The notes: generated from the letters alone by a model not told the origin. Positions 7,879-15,708 are shown, numbered from the stretch's first letter. The stretch is 19,982 nucleotides of DNA from Desulfovibrio sp. UBA2564 (GCA_002340305.1 DDLU01000232.1:1-19982); one strand, 5' to 3'. A program made the numbers and translations.

Positions 7879-9249
7879 TTAGAACTTGTAAACGAGACCA
7901 AGAGCGAGCTTGAAGTTGGGATCCTGCTCAGTCTGGAGAGTACCTTCAGTGTAGTTCTGCCAAACGTCTTTGTCGAGATCAACAACTGCGTAACCGAATT
8001 CAACGATAGCTGCCAGTTCGTCGTAGATCTGGTAGTTGGTGTTGAAGTCGATAGCGAATACGTGGTCTTTGGTGGTCAGGAACTTACCGTTAGCCTTAAT
8101 GTTGTCAAGGGTGTTGTTGTTCTTGATCAGGTCTTCATCGTTAGTACCCTGAGCGTACATGATGTTGATGGAGTGGCTCAGTTTTTCGATGAAAGAGATG
8201 TTGTCAAGACCAAGACCGATGGTCCAGAGACCAATCTGCTGACCGTCACCGAGGTCAGTTTCGGTCAGGCCGGATGCGCCGAAGTAGTAGGAACCCATAT
8301 CCCAGTCGTCAGTAACGATGGGCAGACGCTCAGAACCGTTGCTGGTTTTGTCGTCTTCACCAGTGGAGTAAGCAAACTTCAGAGTAGGCTTAACGAAGTC
8401 CATACCGGTGTATGCGAGAGAAGCGTCGAACATGAGACCGGAACGATCGTTCTGCTTAGCATCAGCGTCTACGGAACCGTAAGCGATGTCAGCTGCGAAA
8501 ACGATAGGATCGAACATGTCCATTTCGAAAGAAGTACCGAGCCACCAAGCGTAGGAGTTCTTGTCCATACCAGCCTGGTTAACGCCCTGGAGACCTTCGG
8601 GAACGTCAGTTACGTCTTCACCTACGATTGCGTATGCAAAGTAGGGAGTAGCAGAGATATCGTCAAGAGTAACGGGAGCTGCTGCGTAGAAGATGTCGAG
8701 TTCGTCTTTCAGATTGGTGTCAATACCGTCTTCTTGTTTTTCGTCAGTGTAACGAACGAAAGCACCAGCAAGAGAAATCTCGTCGGTGATGGGGGTAGAA
8801 ACAACGAGAGCACCGGAATCGGCATCGCCGAGGATCATGTTACCGGTAACTGCGCCAGGCAGGTTGATGGACTGGATACCAGCGGTAGTCAGAACTTCGG
8901 TGCCGGGGAAACGGTACTGGAGGTAAGCACGTTTTACGTACAGGCCAGTAGAATCAGTCTCAGCAGATTCGTTGATGTGACCTTTACCTACGCGGTTCTT
9001 GTACTCGGTGTACAGAACTGCCCAGAGGTTTTCGTTAGCGATGAAACGGAATTCGGTACGAGCACGGAACCAGAAGTTCAGGTCGTCTTCACCGGGGCCG
9101 CCGTCTTTAGCGGAAAGAAAACCGTTGTTGTCAGTAAGGTTCATCTGGAACTGGAACTGACCTTTAGCGTCCAGATCAACTGCGGATGCAGATGCAGCAA
9201 AGCCGAAGACCATGCATGCGAGTACTGCAAGAATAGCAAGTTTTTTCAT
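7879..9249 (-). CDS. Outer-membrane porin, Desulfovibrio homotrimeric type
   Basis: A 456-residue secreted beta-barrel protein, probably a general or major porin for small solutes. A classical signal peptide covers residues 1-23 (MKK, hydrophobic core, cut after ASA before VDLDAKGQF). The mature part alternates polar and hydrophobic residues, with many aromatic girdle residues and Asp/Glu-rich loops. It ends LALGLVYKF, whose terminal Phe is the usual signal for outer-membrane insertion. Phrases such as FWFRARTEFRFIANENLWAV and LYVKRAYLQYRFPGTEV match the porins annotated as 'outer membrane homotrimeric porin' in Desulfovibrio. The gene is monocistronic with a strong AAAGGA site, an extended -10 element and a strong terminator, fitting high expression. 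Substrate preference cannot be read from the sequence. Confidence 0.9.
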   Translation of the reverse strand: MKKLAILAVLACMVFGFAASASAVDLDAKGQFQFQMNLTDNNGFLSAKDGGPGEDDLNFWFRARTEFRFIANENLWAVLYTEYKNRVGKGHINESAETDSTGLYVKRAYLQYRFPGTEVLTTAGIQSINLPGAVTGNMILGDADSGALVVSTPITDEISLAGAFVRYTDEKQEDGIDTNLKDELDIFYAAAPVTLDDISATPYFAYAIVGEDVTDVPEGLQGVNQAGMDKNSYAWWLGTSFEMDMFDPIVFAADIAYGSVDADAKQNDRSGLMFDASLAYTGMDFVKPTLKFAYSTGEDDKTSNGSERLPIVTDDWDMGSYYFGASGLTETDLGDGQQIGLWTIGLGLDNISFIEKLSHSINIMYAQGTNDEDLIKNNNTLDNIKANGKFLTTKDHVFAIDFNTNYQIYDELAAIVEFGYAVVDLDKDVWQNYTEGTLQTEQDPNFKLALGLVYKF

Positions 9250-9274
9250 TTTTTATTCCTTTTGCTGAATAAAA

Positions 9275-9283
9275 GTTATAGCA
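9275..9283 (-). promoter_or_regulatory. Predicted extended -10 promoter element of the porin gene
   Basis: On the minus strand TGCTATAAC (9283-9275) fits an extended -10. The -35 region 17 bases upstream is poor. It would start transcription about 20 bases before the porin ATG, leaving a short leader that contains the AAAGGA ribosome-binding site. An alternative promoter further upstream is TTGCCA-N17-TAGAAC, about 55 bases before this one. Confidence 0.4.
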
Positions 9284-9308
9284 CGATTGCCTGACACCTA
9301 CCTTCAAA

Positions 9309-9324
9309 AACAGTTCTAGCTGTT
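9309..9324. promoter_or_regulatory. Small dyad upstream of the porin promoter
   Basis: AACAG (9309-9313) and CTGTT (9320-9324) form a 5-bp inverted repeat with a 6-base spacer, of a size suited to a dimeric regulator. It sits about 25 bases upstream of the proposed extended -10 and overlaps the alternative TAGAAC -10. The protein that might bind is unknown. Confidence 0.3.
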
Positions 9325-9364
9325 CAGGGACCCCATGGCAAGCTAAAAATTACATTTTTTTGAC

Positions 9365-9405
9365 AAGGGTATAAAAAATTTTACCGTATAAAATTTTATA
9401 CCCTT
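9365..9405. repeat. Long AT-rich inverted repeat in the porin/uvrC divergent region
   Basis: AAGGGTATAAAA (9365-9376) and TTTTATACCCTT (9394-9405) are perfect 12-bp arms with a 17-base AT-rich spacer. The first arm abuts a perfect TTGACA (9360-9365). There is no T-tract outside the arms that would make it a plain terminator, and no gene ends here, since both flanking genes point away. A regulator-binding site or a cruciform-prone control element is the best reading. Confidence 0.55.
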
Positions 9406-9466
9406 ATTCAGCCCCCGGAAACATAGATATTCTCTAGACTTTTGCGAGTGCGCTGGAAACCCTTTA

Positions 9467-9495
9467 TTGACAATGTATAAGCTCAAAGATAGTTC
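9467..9495 (+). promoter_or_regulatory. Possible uvrC promoter
   Basis: TTGACA (9467-9472) is followed after 17 bases by TAGTTC (9490-9495), a weak -10, about 50 bases before the uvrC ATG. The -35 is perfect and the -10 poor, so this is only a candidate. Confidence 0.35.
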
Positions 9496-9546
9496 TGAAA
9501 TGTCGATTTTGCACCGGGTTTAAAAAATTATACGAGTGGATCAAGT

Positions 9547-11355
9547 ATGAGTTTCGAATTTAACAGCGTCGATTTTCCGGCATTGCCCGGTGTGTATCTG
9601 ATGAAAGATTCATCGGGCCGTATTATATATGTAGGAAAGGCGAGAGAGCTTCGCAAAAGATTAGCTTCATATTTCAGGGCCATGCAAAAGCATACCCCTA
9701 AGACCCGTGTGCTGGTCTCGAAAATCCATTCGATTGATACTCTTGTTACGGGGACCGAAAAAGAAGCATTGCTGCTTGAGGCGAGCCTCATCAAAAAACA
9801 CAGGCCGCGTTACAATGTAGTCTTGCGTGATGATAAGCAATACGTGCTCTTTCAGCTGGATAAAAAATCTGAATATCCACGGCTGCGCATGACCCGCAAA
9901 GTTGTGCGCGATGGTTCTGTTTACTTCGGGCCATACACATCGAGCTATTTCGCCCGGGAAACATGGAAAGTACTGGGCAAAGTTTTTCCGCTCCGCAAGT
10001 GTTCTGATTCGGCTTTCCGTAACCGGGTGCGTCCATGCTTGTATCATGATATCGGGCAATGCCTTGGTCCTTGTGTAAACATTGTCCCCAGACAGGATTA
10101 CATGGATCTGGTGCATCAGGTTGAGATGTTGCTTTCCGGTAAAGCCGGGGATCTGATCAGTTCACTGCGCCGCAGCATGGAAGAGGCCTCTGAAGTTTTG
10201 GAGTTTGAGAAGGCAGCCAAATTACGTGATCAAATCAAAGCCATTCAGAAAACCGTTGAGAAGCAAGCTGTTGTTCTTGGGGAGCGTTCTGATATTGATG
10301 TAATTGCACTTGCCGAATCATCACAAGGTGTCGGGCTTGGTTTACTTTTTATCAGGAAGGGGCGTTTGCTCGACAAAAAGAATTTCTTCTGGCCCGGACT
10401 CAGTCTTGAGGATGGCGAGGAAATTCTAAGCAGTTTCGTTTCCCAGTTTTATTCTTCAACTAAATTTATTCCGCCAAAGCTATTCGTTCCTTTTGAGTAT
10501 GATATGCAGGGTGCTGCGGAACTACTTAGCGAACGCAGTAAATCCACTGTACGCATTGTGACTCCTCATAATGTAGAGGAAAAGCGTTTGCTGGAAATTG
10601 CCCGTAAGAATGCTGCCCTCGGCCTCAAAGAAAAGGAAAAGTCTAACGACAATATTCTCGATCTGCTGGCAGGAAAGCTTAAACTTTCCGGGCCGCCGCA
10701 GCGTATAGAATGCATTGATGCCTCGCATCTGGGCGGGGAGGGGATGCGTGTCGGGATGGTTGTTTATGAGGAGGGTAAGCAGGAAAAATCGCAGTACCGC
10801 AACTATGCTTTTCCTGAGCTTGAGCATTCATCTGACGATTATGCAGCATTATTTCACTGGGTGATCAAGCGTATTGATTCCGGGCCTCCGTGGGCGGATC
10901 TTGTATTAATAGATGGGGGTAAGGGGCAGCTTGCGTCGGTTGAAAAAGCCTTTGCCGAGAATTGGAAGTATGATGAGCCTATCCCGCAGCTGGCATCAAT
11001 CGCAAAGGGGCCGACCCGTAAGGCCGGGGAACTCGAAGATAGAATTTTCAGGCCCGGACGCAAGAATCATTTACCACTCAAGGGTGGTAGTCCGGAGCTT
11101 TTGTTTTTGCAGCGTATTCGAGATGAAGCACACCGTTTTGTCATTGGCAGGCAGCGTAAGTCACGTAAGAAAAAGGTCTTGCAGAGTGAGGTGCTTTCTT
11201 TACCCGGAATTGGTCCCAAGACCGCCCGTTTGCTTTGGGATGCGTTCGGTTCAGTCCAGAAAATGAAAGAGGCCTCCGTAGAAGACCTCTCTAATGTTCA
11301 GGGAATCGGCAAAAAGCGCGCCCAGCAGATATTTGATGCTTTTAAAGAAGTTTAA
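9547..11355 (+). CDS. uvrC: UvrABC excinuclease subunit C
   Basis: A 602-residue dual nuclease of nucleotide excision repair that makes the 3' and 5' cuts around lesions marked by UvrA and UvrB. Domains in order: N-terminal GIY-YIG nuclease (PGVYLMKDSSGRIIYVGKA, about residues 12-90); a Cys-containing region (residues 157-178, LRKCSDSAF and CLYHDIGQCLGPC); the UVR/UvrB-binding helix pair (about 215-235, LEFEKAAKLRDQIKAI); an RNase H-like nuclease with the expected catalytic set Asp391 (ECIDASH), Asp456 (VLIDGGKGQL) and His529 (DEAHRFVI); and a tandem helix-hairpin-helix at the C-terminus (LPGIGPKTARLL and VQGIGKKRAQQI). All catalytic residues are in place. The ribosome-binding site (GAGTGGA) is modest. 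The TAA overlaps the stop codon of the converging hydrolase gene. Confidence 0.97.
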   Translation: MSFEFNSVDFPALPGVYLMKDSSGRIIYVGKARELRKRLASYFRAMQKHTPKTRVLVSKIHSIDTLVTGTEKEALLLEASLIKKHRPRYNVVLRDDKQYVLFQLDKKSEYPRLRMTRKVVRDGSVYFGPYTSSYFARETWKVLGKVFPLRKCSDSAFRNRVRPCLYHDIGQCLGPCVNIVPRQDYMDLVHQVEMLLSGKAGDLISSLRRSMEEASEVLEFEKAAKLRDQIKAIQKTVEKQAVVLGERSDIDVIALAESSQGVGLGLLFIRKGRLLDKKNFFWPGLSLEDGEEILSSFVSQFYSSTKFIPPKLFVPFEYDMQGAAELLSERSKSTVRIVTPHNVEEKRLLEIARKNAALGLKEKEKSNDNILDLLAGKLKLSGPPQRIECIDASHLGGEGMRVGMVVYEEGKQEKSQYRNYAFPELEHSSDDYAALFHWVIKRIDSGPPWADLVLIDGGKGQLASVEKAFAENWKYDEPIPQLASIAKGPTRKAGELEDRIFRPGRKNHLPLKGGSPELLFLQRIRDEAHRFVIGRQRKSRKKKVLQSEVLSLPGIGPKTARLLWDAFGSVQKMKEASVEDLSNVQGIGKKRAQQIFDAFKEV

Positions 11356-12035
11356 ATTTCTCTTTCTCTACCTATTTCCAGCTCCACTACCTTACAATCA
11401 GGAGCAAATTCAGCACATGCTTCTTTGAAGCTTACTGCGTCCTGTTCCAGGATAGGGAAGGTGCCAAAATGCATGGGGATTGCGGTTTTACAATTCAGCA
11501 ATTTGCAGGCGTAGGCTGCATCCTTTGAATCCATGGTGAACCAGCCTCCGGTGGGCAGTAAAGCAAAATCGATGTCGTGCAGTTTTCCGAAGATTTCCAT
11601 GGATGCGAACAATCCGGTATCTCCCGCGAAATATATGCAGAAATCATCTTCGTAGGTGAGAATATATCCGGCAGGTGCTCCGGTAGCGGAGGAATGCATG
11701 GCCTGCACCATTTTGATTTTGATTCCGGCAACAGATACGGTCCCGCCTATGTTCATGCCGATCAGCTTCTCCTGATTCACACCTTGTTCGATCATTTTTT
11801 CCAGTAGATCGAAAATACAGACCAGAGTCGCTCCGGTGGCTTTGCAAATTTCAACTGCCTGCCCAATGTGATCTCCATGGTCATGGGTGACAAGCACAAC
11901 ATCGGCTTCTTTGATGGATTCCCACGTGGCAGAAGCTTTAGGGTTTCCTTCGAAAAATGGATCGATAATTACAGTCTTATCGTCAGATTTGATTGTGAAG
12001 TTGGAATGTCCATTCCATGTGAATACGTGTTTCAT
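11352..12035 (-). CDS. UPF0173 metal-dependent hydrolase (metallo-beta-lactamase fold)
   Basis: A 227-residue single-domain metallo-beta-lactamase-fold protein, the normal length for UPF0173 (YtkL-like). It has the family start TWNGHSNFTI with His10, then DPFFEGNP, then the metal motif T-H-D-H-G-D-H at residues 50-56. YFAGDTGLF provides the bridging aspartate, and PMHFGTFP carries the late histidine. A di-zinc hydrolase activity is expected. The natural substrate of the family is not established. It starts 3 bases after ubiX ends, so the two are co-transcribed. Its stop codon overlaps that of uvrC on the opposite strand. Confidence 0.92.
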   Translation of the reverse strand: MKHVFTWNGHSNFTIKSDDKTVIIDPFFEGNPKASATWESIKEADVVLVTHDHGDHIGQAVEICKATGATLVCIFDLLEKMIEQGVNQEKLIGMNIGGTVSVAGIKIKMVQAMHSSATGAPAGYILTYEDDFCIYFAGDTGLFASMEIFGKLHDIDFALLPTGGWFTMDSKDAAYACKLLNCKTAIPMHFGTFPILEQDAVSFKEACAEFAPDCKVVELEIGREREI

Positions 12036-12038
12036 GAT

Positions 12039-12617
12039 TTATCTCTCTGATTCTTCGCCCCATGGGCGGTACAGGTCGTGGGAAATATTCATCTGTTCGA
12101 GAATTCGTCCTGCCATGTGTGCCGCCATATCATCAATACTCTTGGGTGCGTGATAAAATCCCGGCGATGCAGGCATCACTGTCGCCCCGGCAAGAGTGAC
12201 GGTTTCCATGTTTCGGATGTGGATCAGGTTCAGCGGAGTTTCGCGGGTAACAAGAATTAACTTACGTCTTTCCTTGAGGCATACATCTGCAGCACGGTGA
12301 ATCAAATTGCTACCCAGGCCTTGTGCAATTGCCGCAAGGGTGGCCATTGAGCAGGGGCAGAGGATCATTCCGGCATGGCACCATGAACCACTGGCGGGGG
12401 GGGCGGCGATGTTTTCCTGCTGGTACACGAAGTCCGCACATCCGGTCAGGTCGCCGGATTTGAAGTCTGTTTCAAGTTCCATCACCTTCAGGGCGGCGTT
12501 GGATATGATCAGATGCAGTTCAATGCTATCCAACGATCCAAGGTGTTGGGCTAATTTAACTGCATATGTGGTTCCGCTGGCACCGCTGGCAGCGAGGATT
12601 ACTTTTTTTTTATCCAT
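12039..12617 (-). CDS. ubiX: UbiX-family flavin prenyltransferase
   Basis: A 192-residue flavoprotein that attaches a dimethylallyl group to FMN, making the prenylated flavin cofactor used by UbiD-type decarboxylases. The N-terminal flavin-binding SGASGTTYAVKLAQ, the central CPCSMATLAAIAQGLGSNLIHRAADVCLKE and RRKLILVTRETPLNLIHIRNM are diagnostic. No UbiD partner is in the window, and the decarboxylation served (for instance in quinone or aromatic metabolism) is unknown. Two long homopolymers lie inside the reading frame: nine A right after the second codon (12611-12603) and eight C (12403-12396). The frame is intact as sequenced. The AAGGAG site lies about 14 bases from the ATG, rather far. 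It is followed immediately by the UPF0173 hydrolase gene. Confidence 0.93.
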   Translation of the reverse strand: MDKKKVILAASGASGTTYAVKLAQHLGSLDSIELHLIISNAALKVMELETDFKSGDLTGCADFVYQQENIAAPPASGSWCHAGMILCPCSMATLAAIAQGLGSNLIHRAADVCLKERRKLILVTRETPLNLIHIRNMETVTLAGATVMPASPGFYHAPKSIDDMAAHMAGRILEQMNISHDLYRPWGEESER

Positions 12618-12757
12618 ATTAATAAGGATGCTCCTTTTAGATGCTGATCAATTAAGAAACTAAAAATACAACATGGAGATATTGATTACAAGGAGAAGAG
12701 CCGTCTAATTCCTTGAATTTTTATCGTCCTTATGAGAGTAGAGACGCACCCAACATT

Positions 12758-12773
12758 GATATTTAAAAATATC
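12758..12773. promoter_or_regulatory. Perfect palindrome upstream of purT
   Basis: GATATTT (12758-12764) and AAATATC (12767-12773) are separated by two bases, a 16-bp dyad lying 34-49 bases before the purT start. It lies within the 189-base divergent region shared with ubiX. It could be an operator for purine-dependent control. No E. coli-like PUR box is recognisable, and I cannot name a regulator. Confidence 0.35.
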
Positions 12774-12806
12774 CCACAAGACAAAATACCTTATGGAGTA
12801 AAATCT

Positions 12807-13988
12807 ATGGTCACTCTCGGTACTGCCGGAACCGCTTCCACCCGCAAAATGATGCTGCTCGGCGGCGGTGAACTTGGTAAAGAGGTTGTTATCGAAGCTC
12901 AGCGCCTCGGCGTTGAGGTTATTGTTGTGGACAGGTATGAGAATACCCCGGCTATGCAGGTCGCGCACCGCAGTTATGTTATTTCCATGCTCGATGCAGC
13001 CGAGCTGCGCCGTGTGGTTGAAACTGAAAAACCTGATTTTATTGTTCCTGAAATTGAAGCAATTGCTACTGAAACTCTTTTGGAACTGGAAAAAGAAGGC
13101 TTCAACGTGGTTCCCACAGCCCGCGCTACCCGTTTGACCATGGATCGCGAGGGAATTCGCCGTCTTGCTGCTGAAGAAGTCGGTCTCAAAACTTCTCCCT
13201 ACAAATTTGCTGATACCAAGGAAGAATATCTCGAAGCAATCAAAGAGATCGGCATTCCCTGCGTTATCAAGCCGGTCATGAGTTCTTCCGGTAAAGGGCA
13301 GAGTACCGTTAAATCCGAAGCTGATATCGACTGCGCTTGGGATTATTCCCAGTCCGGCGGGAGAACCGGCGAAGGGCGTATCATCGTAGAAAGCTTTGTT
13401 GATTTCGATTACGAAATTACTCTGCTCACAGTTCGTCATGCAGGCGGAACTTCCTACTGCGCACCTATTGGTCACAGGCAGGATGATGGTGATTACCGTG
13501 AATCATGGCAGCCGCAACCCATGAGTGAAGCAGCCCTTGCTAATGCGCAGGATTACGCTCTCAGAGTTACTGATGCTCTTGGTGGCCTCGGAATTTTCGG
13601 TGTTGAGTTGTTCATCAAAGGTGAGGAAGTAATTTTCAGCGAAGTCTCTCCCCGCCCCCATGACACCGGATTGGTTACTGTTATTTCTCAGGATTTAAGC
13701 GAATTTGCACTGCATGTCCGTGCGATTCTCGGACTGCCTGTTCCGTCAATCCGGCAGTACGGTCATGCTGCTTCCAGCGTAATCCTTTCCAATGGAAAAT
13801 CCGAATCTCCCGCATTTGTCAATGTGGACAAGGCTCTTGAAGAAGCCGACACAAAAGTGCTCCTCTTCGGTAAAGGGGAATGCGACGGAGTGCGTCGTCT
13901 CGGCGTTGCTCTTGCGCTTGGTGATGATGTGGAAGATGCGAAAGCTCGCGCAATCCGTGCATCATCCGCAGTGAAAATTCAGTATTAA
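12807..13988 (+). CDS. purT: Formate-dependent phosphoribosylglycinamide formyltransferase
   Basis: An ATP-grasp enzyme that makes formylglycinamide ribonucleotide from GAR, formate and ATP, an alternative to the folate-dependent PurN step. It opens with the pre-ATP-grasp domain [42 protein letters not shown], the glycine-rich [13 protein letters not shown] phosphate loop and the metal-binding [14 protein letters not shown] follow. From the ATG at 12807 it has 393 residues, the family length (E. coli 392). That ATG has a GGAG 8 bases upstream, whereas a longer in-frame start at 12732 has none and adds 25 unconserved residues. Formate is a common metabolite in sulfate reducers. It is separate from purC and is closed by a strong terminator. 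Confidence 0.96.
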   Translation: MVTLGTAGTASTRKMMLLGGGELGKEVVIEAQRLGVEVIVVDRYENTPAMQVAHRSYVISMLDAAELRRVVETEKPDFIVPEIEAIATETLLELEKEGFNVVPTARATRLTMDREGIRRLAAEEVGLKTSPYKFADTKEEYLEAIKEIGIPCVIKPVMSSSGKGQSTVKSEADIDCAWDYSQSGGRTGEGRIIVESFVDFDYEITLLTVRHAGGTSYCAPIGHRQDDGDYRESWQPQPMSEAALANAQDYALRVTDALGGLGIFGVELFIKGEEVIFSEVSPRPHDTGLVTVISQDLSEFALHVRAILGLPVPSIRQYGHAASSVILSNGKSESPAFVNVDKALEEADTKVLLFGKGECDGVRRLGVALALGDDVEDAKARAIRASSAVKIQY

Positions 13989-14011
13989 GTTATTTTTTGA
14001 TATAGAGACTT

Positions 14012-14057
14012 AAAAGCTCTTTTTGTACCGGGATGGTACGAAAGGAGCTTTTTCTTT
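14012..14057 (+). terminator. Intrinsic terminator of purT
   Basis: An 18-bp stem (14012-14029 with 14035-14052, two G-U pairs) around the loop GGGAT is followed by TTTTTCTTT. It lies 23 bases after the purT stop and separates purT from the antiporter gene. Confidence 0.9.
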
Positions 14058-14092
14058 AAGTTTAACTTTAAGAAAAATTTGTCCGGTTTTTG

Positions 14093-14129
14093 TTGACAGA
14101 ATGGGTAAAATGAGCGCATTAATTTTACC
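14093..14129 (+). promoter_or_regulatory. Predicted promoter with overlapping operator-like dyad, antiporter gene
   Basis: A perfect -35 TTGACA lies at 14093-14098. A plausible but weak -10 (CATTAA, 14117-14122) lies 18 bases on. An 8-bp inverted repeat, GGTAAAAT (14104-14111) and ATTTTACC (14122-14129) with a 10-base spacer, spans the promoter spacer and the -10 region, where a bound regulator would block RNA polymerase. The transcript leader would be roughly 165 bases. Confidence 0.45.
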
Positions 14130-14181
14130 TCAGTAACGCAAAATATGAAAATTTAGCGCAAAAATTGCTTGTTTCGGCAGA

Positions 14182-14258
14182 TAAGTATTTACTTACGTTG
14201 ATTTTCTTAAGCTGGTTCGACAATGACTCCGCACTGCGGAGATATTTTTTACTCGAAC
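14182..14258 (+). promoter_or_regulatory. Structured leader with terminator-like hairpin upstream of the antiporter gene
   Basis: In the proposed leader, TAAGTA (14182-14187) and TACTTA (14190-14195) form a near-contiguous palindrome. Further on, CTCCGC (14227-14232) pairs with GCGGAG (14236-14241) and is followed closely by six T (14245-14250), the form of an intrinsic terminator. GTTCGA (14215-14220) can pair with TCGAAC (14253-14258), enclosing that hairpin. No gene ends here, so a terminator upstream of a coding start suggests attenuation or a ligand-sensing RNA. I do not recognise a named riboswitch class. Confidence 0.45.
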
Positions 14259-14293
14259 TATATGTCTAACTCTTTATATAGGAATATAGTAGT

Positions 14294-15598
14294 ATGAAAC
14301 AGGAAGCAAACGGATTGGCCTTAGCGCCACTAGCTCTATTTTTGGTGATTTTTATTGGTACCGGATTTTTCCTGACCATGAACGGAACCAGCATGGCTTT
14401 CTATCAGCTCTCCGCCACGGTCGCCATCCTTCCCGCAATTGCATGGGCCATCTGGATGGGTAAGGACAAAATTAATAACAAGATTAATATTTTCCTGCGC
14501 GGTGCAGGTGAACCGGGCATCATCACCATGTGCATGATTTATCTGCTGGCCGGCGGTTTTGCATCTGTTGCAAAATCCATCGGCGGAGTTGAGTCTACCG
14601 TAAACCTGGGGCTTTCCATCGTTCCCGCATCTATGGTTCTGCCCGGACTTTTCGTAATCGCTGCATTCATCGCTACTGCAATGGGGACCTCCATGGGAAC
14701 CATCGCGGCAATCGCACCCATTGCTGTCGGTGTTGCCGGGAAAACTGACATTTCCTCCGCACTGCTCATGGGCGCAGTTGTCGGTGGTGCAATGTTCGGT
14801 GATAACCTTTCCATGATTTCTGACACCACCATCGCGGCAACCCGTACTCAGGGTTGTCAGATGAGTGATAAATTTAAGATGAACCTGCTCATAGCACTAC
14901 CAGCTGCGCTGATCACAATTGTGATTCTCTACGTAGCAGGTGAGGGCGGTCAGGTTGTAGCCGAGGGTGGATACAGTCTGCTTAAGGTTCTGCCTTACAT
15001 CACCATTCTGGTTATGGCAGTACTCGGCGTAAACGTGTTCGTTGTACTTGGCGTAGGAATTGTCTTTACCGGATTGGTTGGCTTCGTATCGGTTGACGCT
15101 TTCAACCTGCTGACCTTCTCTCAGGATATCTACAAAGGTTTTACCGGAATGCAGGAAATCCTAGTGCTTTCCCTATTGGTAGGCGGTCTTGGTGAGTTGA
15201 TCAAATTCCACGGCGGTATCACGTACATTATCGATTTTATCGGTAAGCTGACCAAGGGCACCAAGTCCACAAAAGCAGGCGAGTTCAGTATTAGTGCTCT
15301 TTCCGTGTTGTCTGACCTTTGCACTGCAAACAACACTGTAGCAATCGTTCTGACAGGTGGTATGGCTAAGGAAATTGCTGAAAGTCATAATGTTGATCCG
15401 CGCCGCAGCGCAAGTCTACTTGATATATTCTCCTGCATTGTACAGGGAATTATCCCCTACGGCGCACAGGTACTGCTCGCCGGTTCCATCTCCGGGCTTT
15501 CTCCGCTTGAGATTATCGGTAACATGCATTATTGCTTTATCCTCGCAGTAGTCGCAGTGCTGAGTATTATGACCGGTTTTCCCCGGATCAAAAAATAG
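14294..15598 (+). CDS. Na+/H+ antiporter, NhaC superfamily (YuiF-like)
   Basis: A 434-residue inner-membrane transporter with about 11-12 hydrophobic segments, expected to exchange sodium for protons to hold internal pH and salt. The strongest marker is GDNLSMISDTTIAATR at residues 169-184, with the preceding small-residue helix (ATAMGTSMGTIAAIAPIAVG). This combination marks the NhaC-type antiporters of the ion-transporter superfamily. A second, related motif is LSDLCTANNTVAIVLTGGMAKEIAE, which suggests the usual inverted duplication. The ribosome-binding site is a weak AGGA about 11 bases before the ATG. It is monocistronic, between two terminators. Amino-acid or dicarboxylate exchange by a relative of this family is the main alternative. 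Confidence 0.85.
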   Translation: MKQEANGLALAPLALFLVIFIGTGFFLTMNGTSMAFYQLSATVAILPAIAWAIWMGKDKINNKINIFLRGAGEPGIITMCMIYLLAGGFASVAKSIGGVESTVNLGLSIVPASMVLPGLFVIAAFIATAMGTSMGTIAAIAPIAVGVAGKTDISSALLMGAVVGGAMFGDNLSMISDTTIAATRTQGCQMSDKFKMNLLIALPAALITIVILYVAGEGGQVVAEGGYSLLKVLPYITILVMAVLGVNVFVVLGVGIVFTGLVGFVSVDAFNLLTFSQDIYKGFTGMQEILVLSLLVGGLGELIKFHGGITYIIDFIGKLTKGTKSTKAGEFSISALSVLSDLCTANNTVAIVLTGGMAKEIAESHNVDPRRSASLLDIFSCIVQGIIPYGAQVLLAGSISGLSPLEIIGNMHYCFILAVVAVLSIMTGFPRIKK

Positions 15599-15620
15599 TC
15601 ATTCGGATATATAAATTATG

Positions 15621-15657
15621 AAATCCCCCGTAGCCTTATGGTTGCGGGGGATTTTTT
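15621..15657 (+). terminator. Intrinsic terminator of the antiporter gene
   Basis: AAATCCCCCG (15621-15630) pairs perfectly with CGGGGGATTT (15645-15654), running into six T (15652-15657), 23 bases after the stop codon. Confidence 0.92.
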
Positions 15658-15665
15658 ACAGAGAC

Positions 15666-15708
15666 AAAAAAGCGGGAAGCCTCATTTAAAGATGAGGCTT
15701 CCCGCTTT
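15666..15708 (-). terminator. Intrinsic terminator of the lspA-cheZ operon
   Basis: A perfect 17-bp inverted repeat (15669-15685 with 15692-15708) with a six-base loop is followed on the minus strand by six T. It lies 42 bases beyond the cheZ stop codon and back to back with the antiporter terminator, so converging transcripts are both stopped. Confidence 0.92.

Noticed and set aside
8062..9294. A 410-residue open frame on the plus strand across the porin gene
   Set aside because: It is the antisense shadow of a strongly supported porin gene with signal peptide, C-terminal beta-signal, ribosome-binding site and terminator. Its own translation has no recognisable domain.
12732..12806. Longer start of purT
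   Set aside because: It lacks a ribosome-binding site, includes the palindromic control element, and exceeds the family length.
12705..13475. A 256-residue minus-strand frame over purT
   Set aside because: purT is complete and of family length, and the opposing frame shows no family features.
14012..14057. Long hairpin after purT considered as a riboswitch or small RNA
   Set aside because: A near-perfect stem, five-base loop and T-tract directly after a stop codon are fully explained as an intrinsic terminator.
15621..15708. Two hairpins close together considered as a repeat pair or CRISPR-like unit
   Set aside because: Their sequences differ, and each has a T-tract on the strand of the gene it follows, so they are back-to-back terminators for convergent genes.
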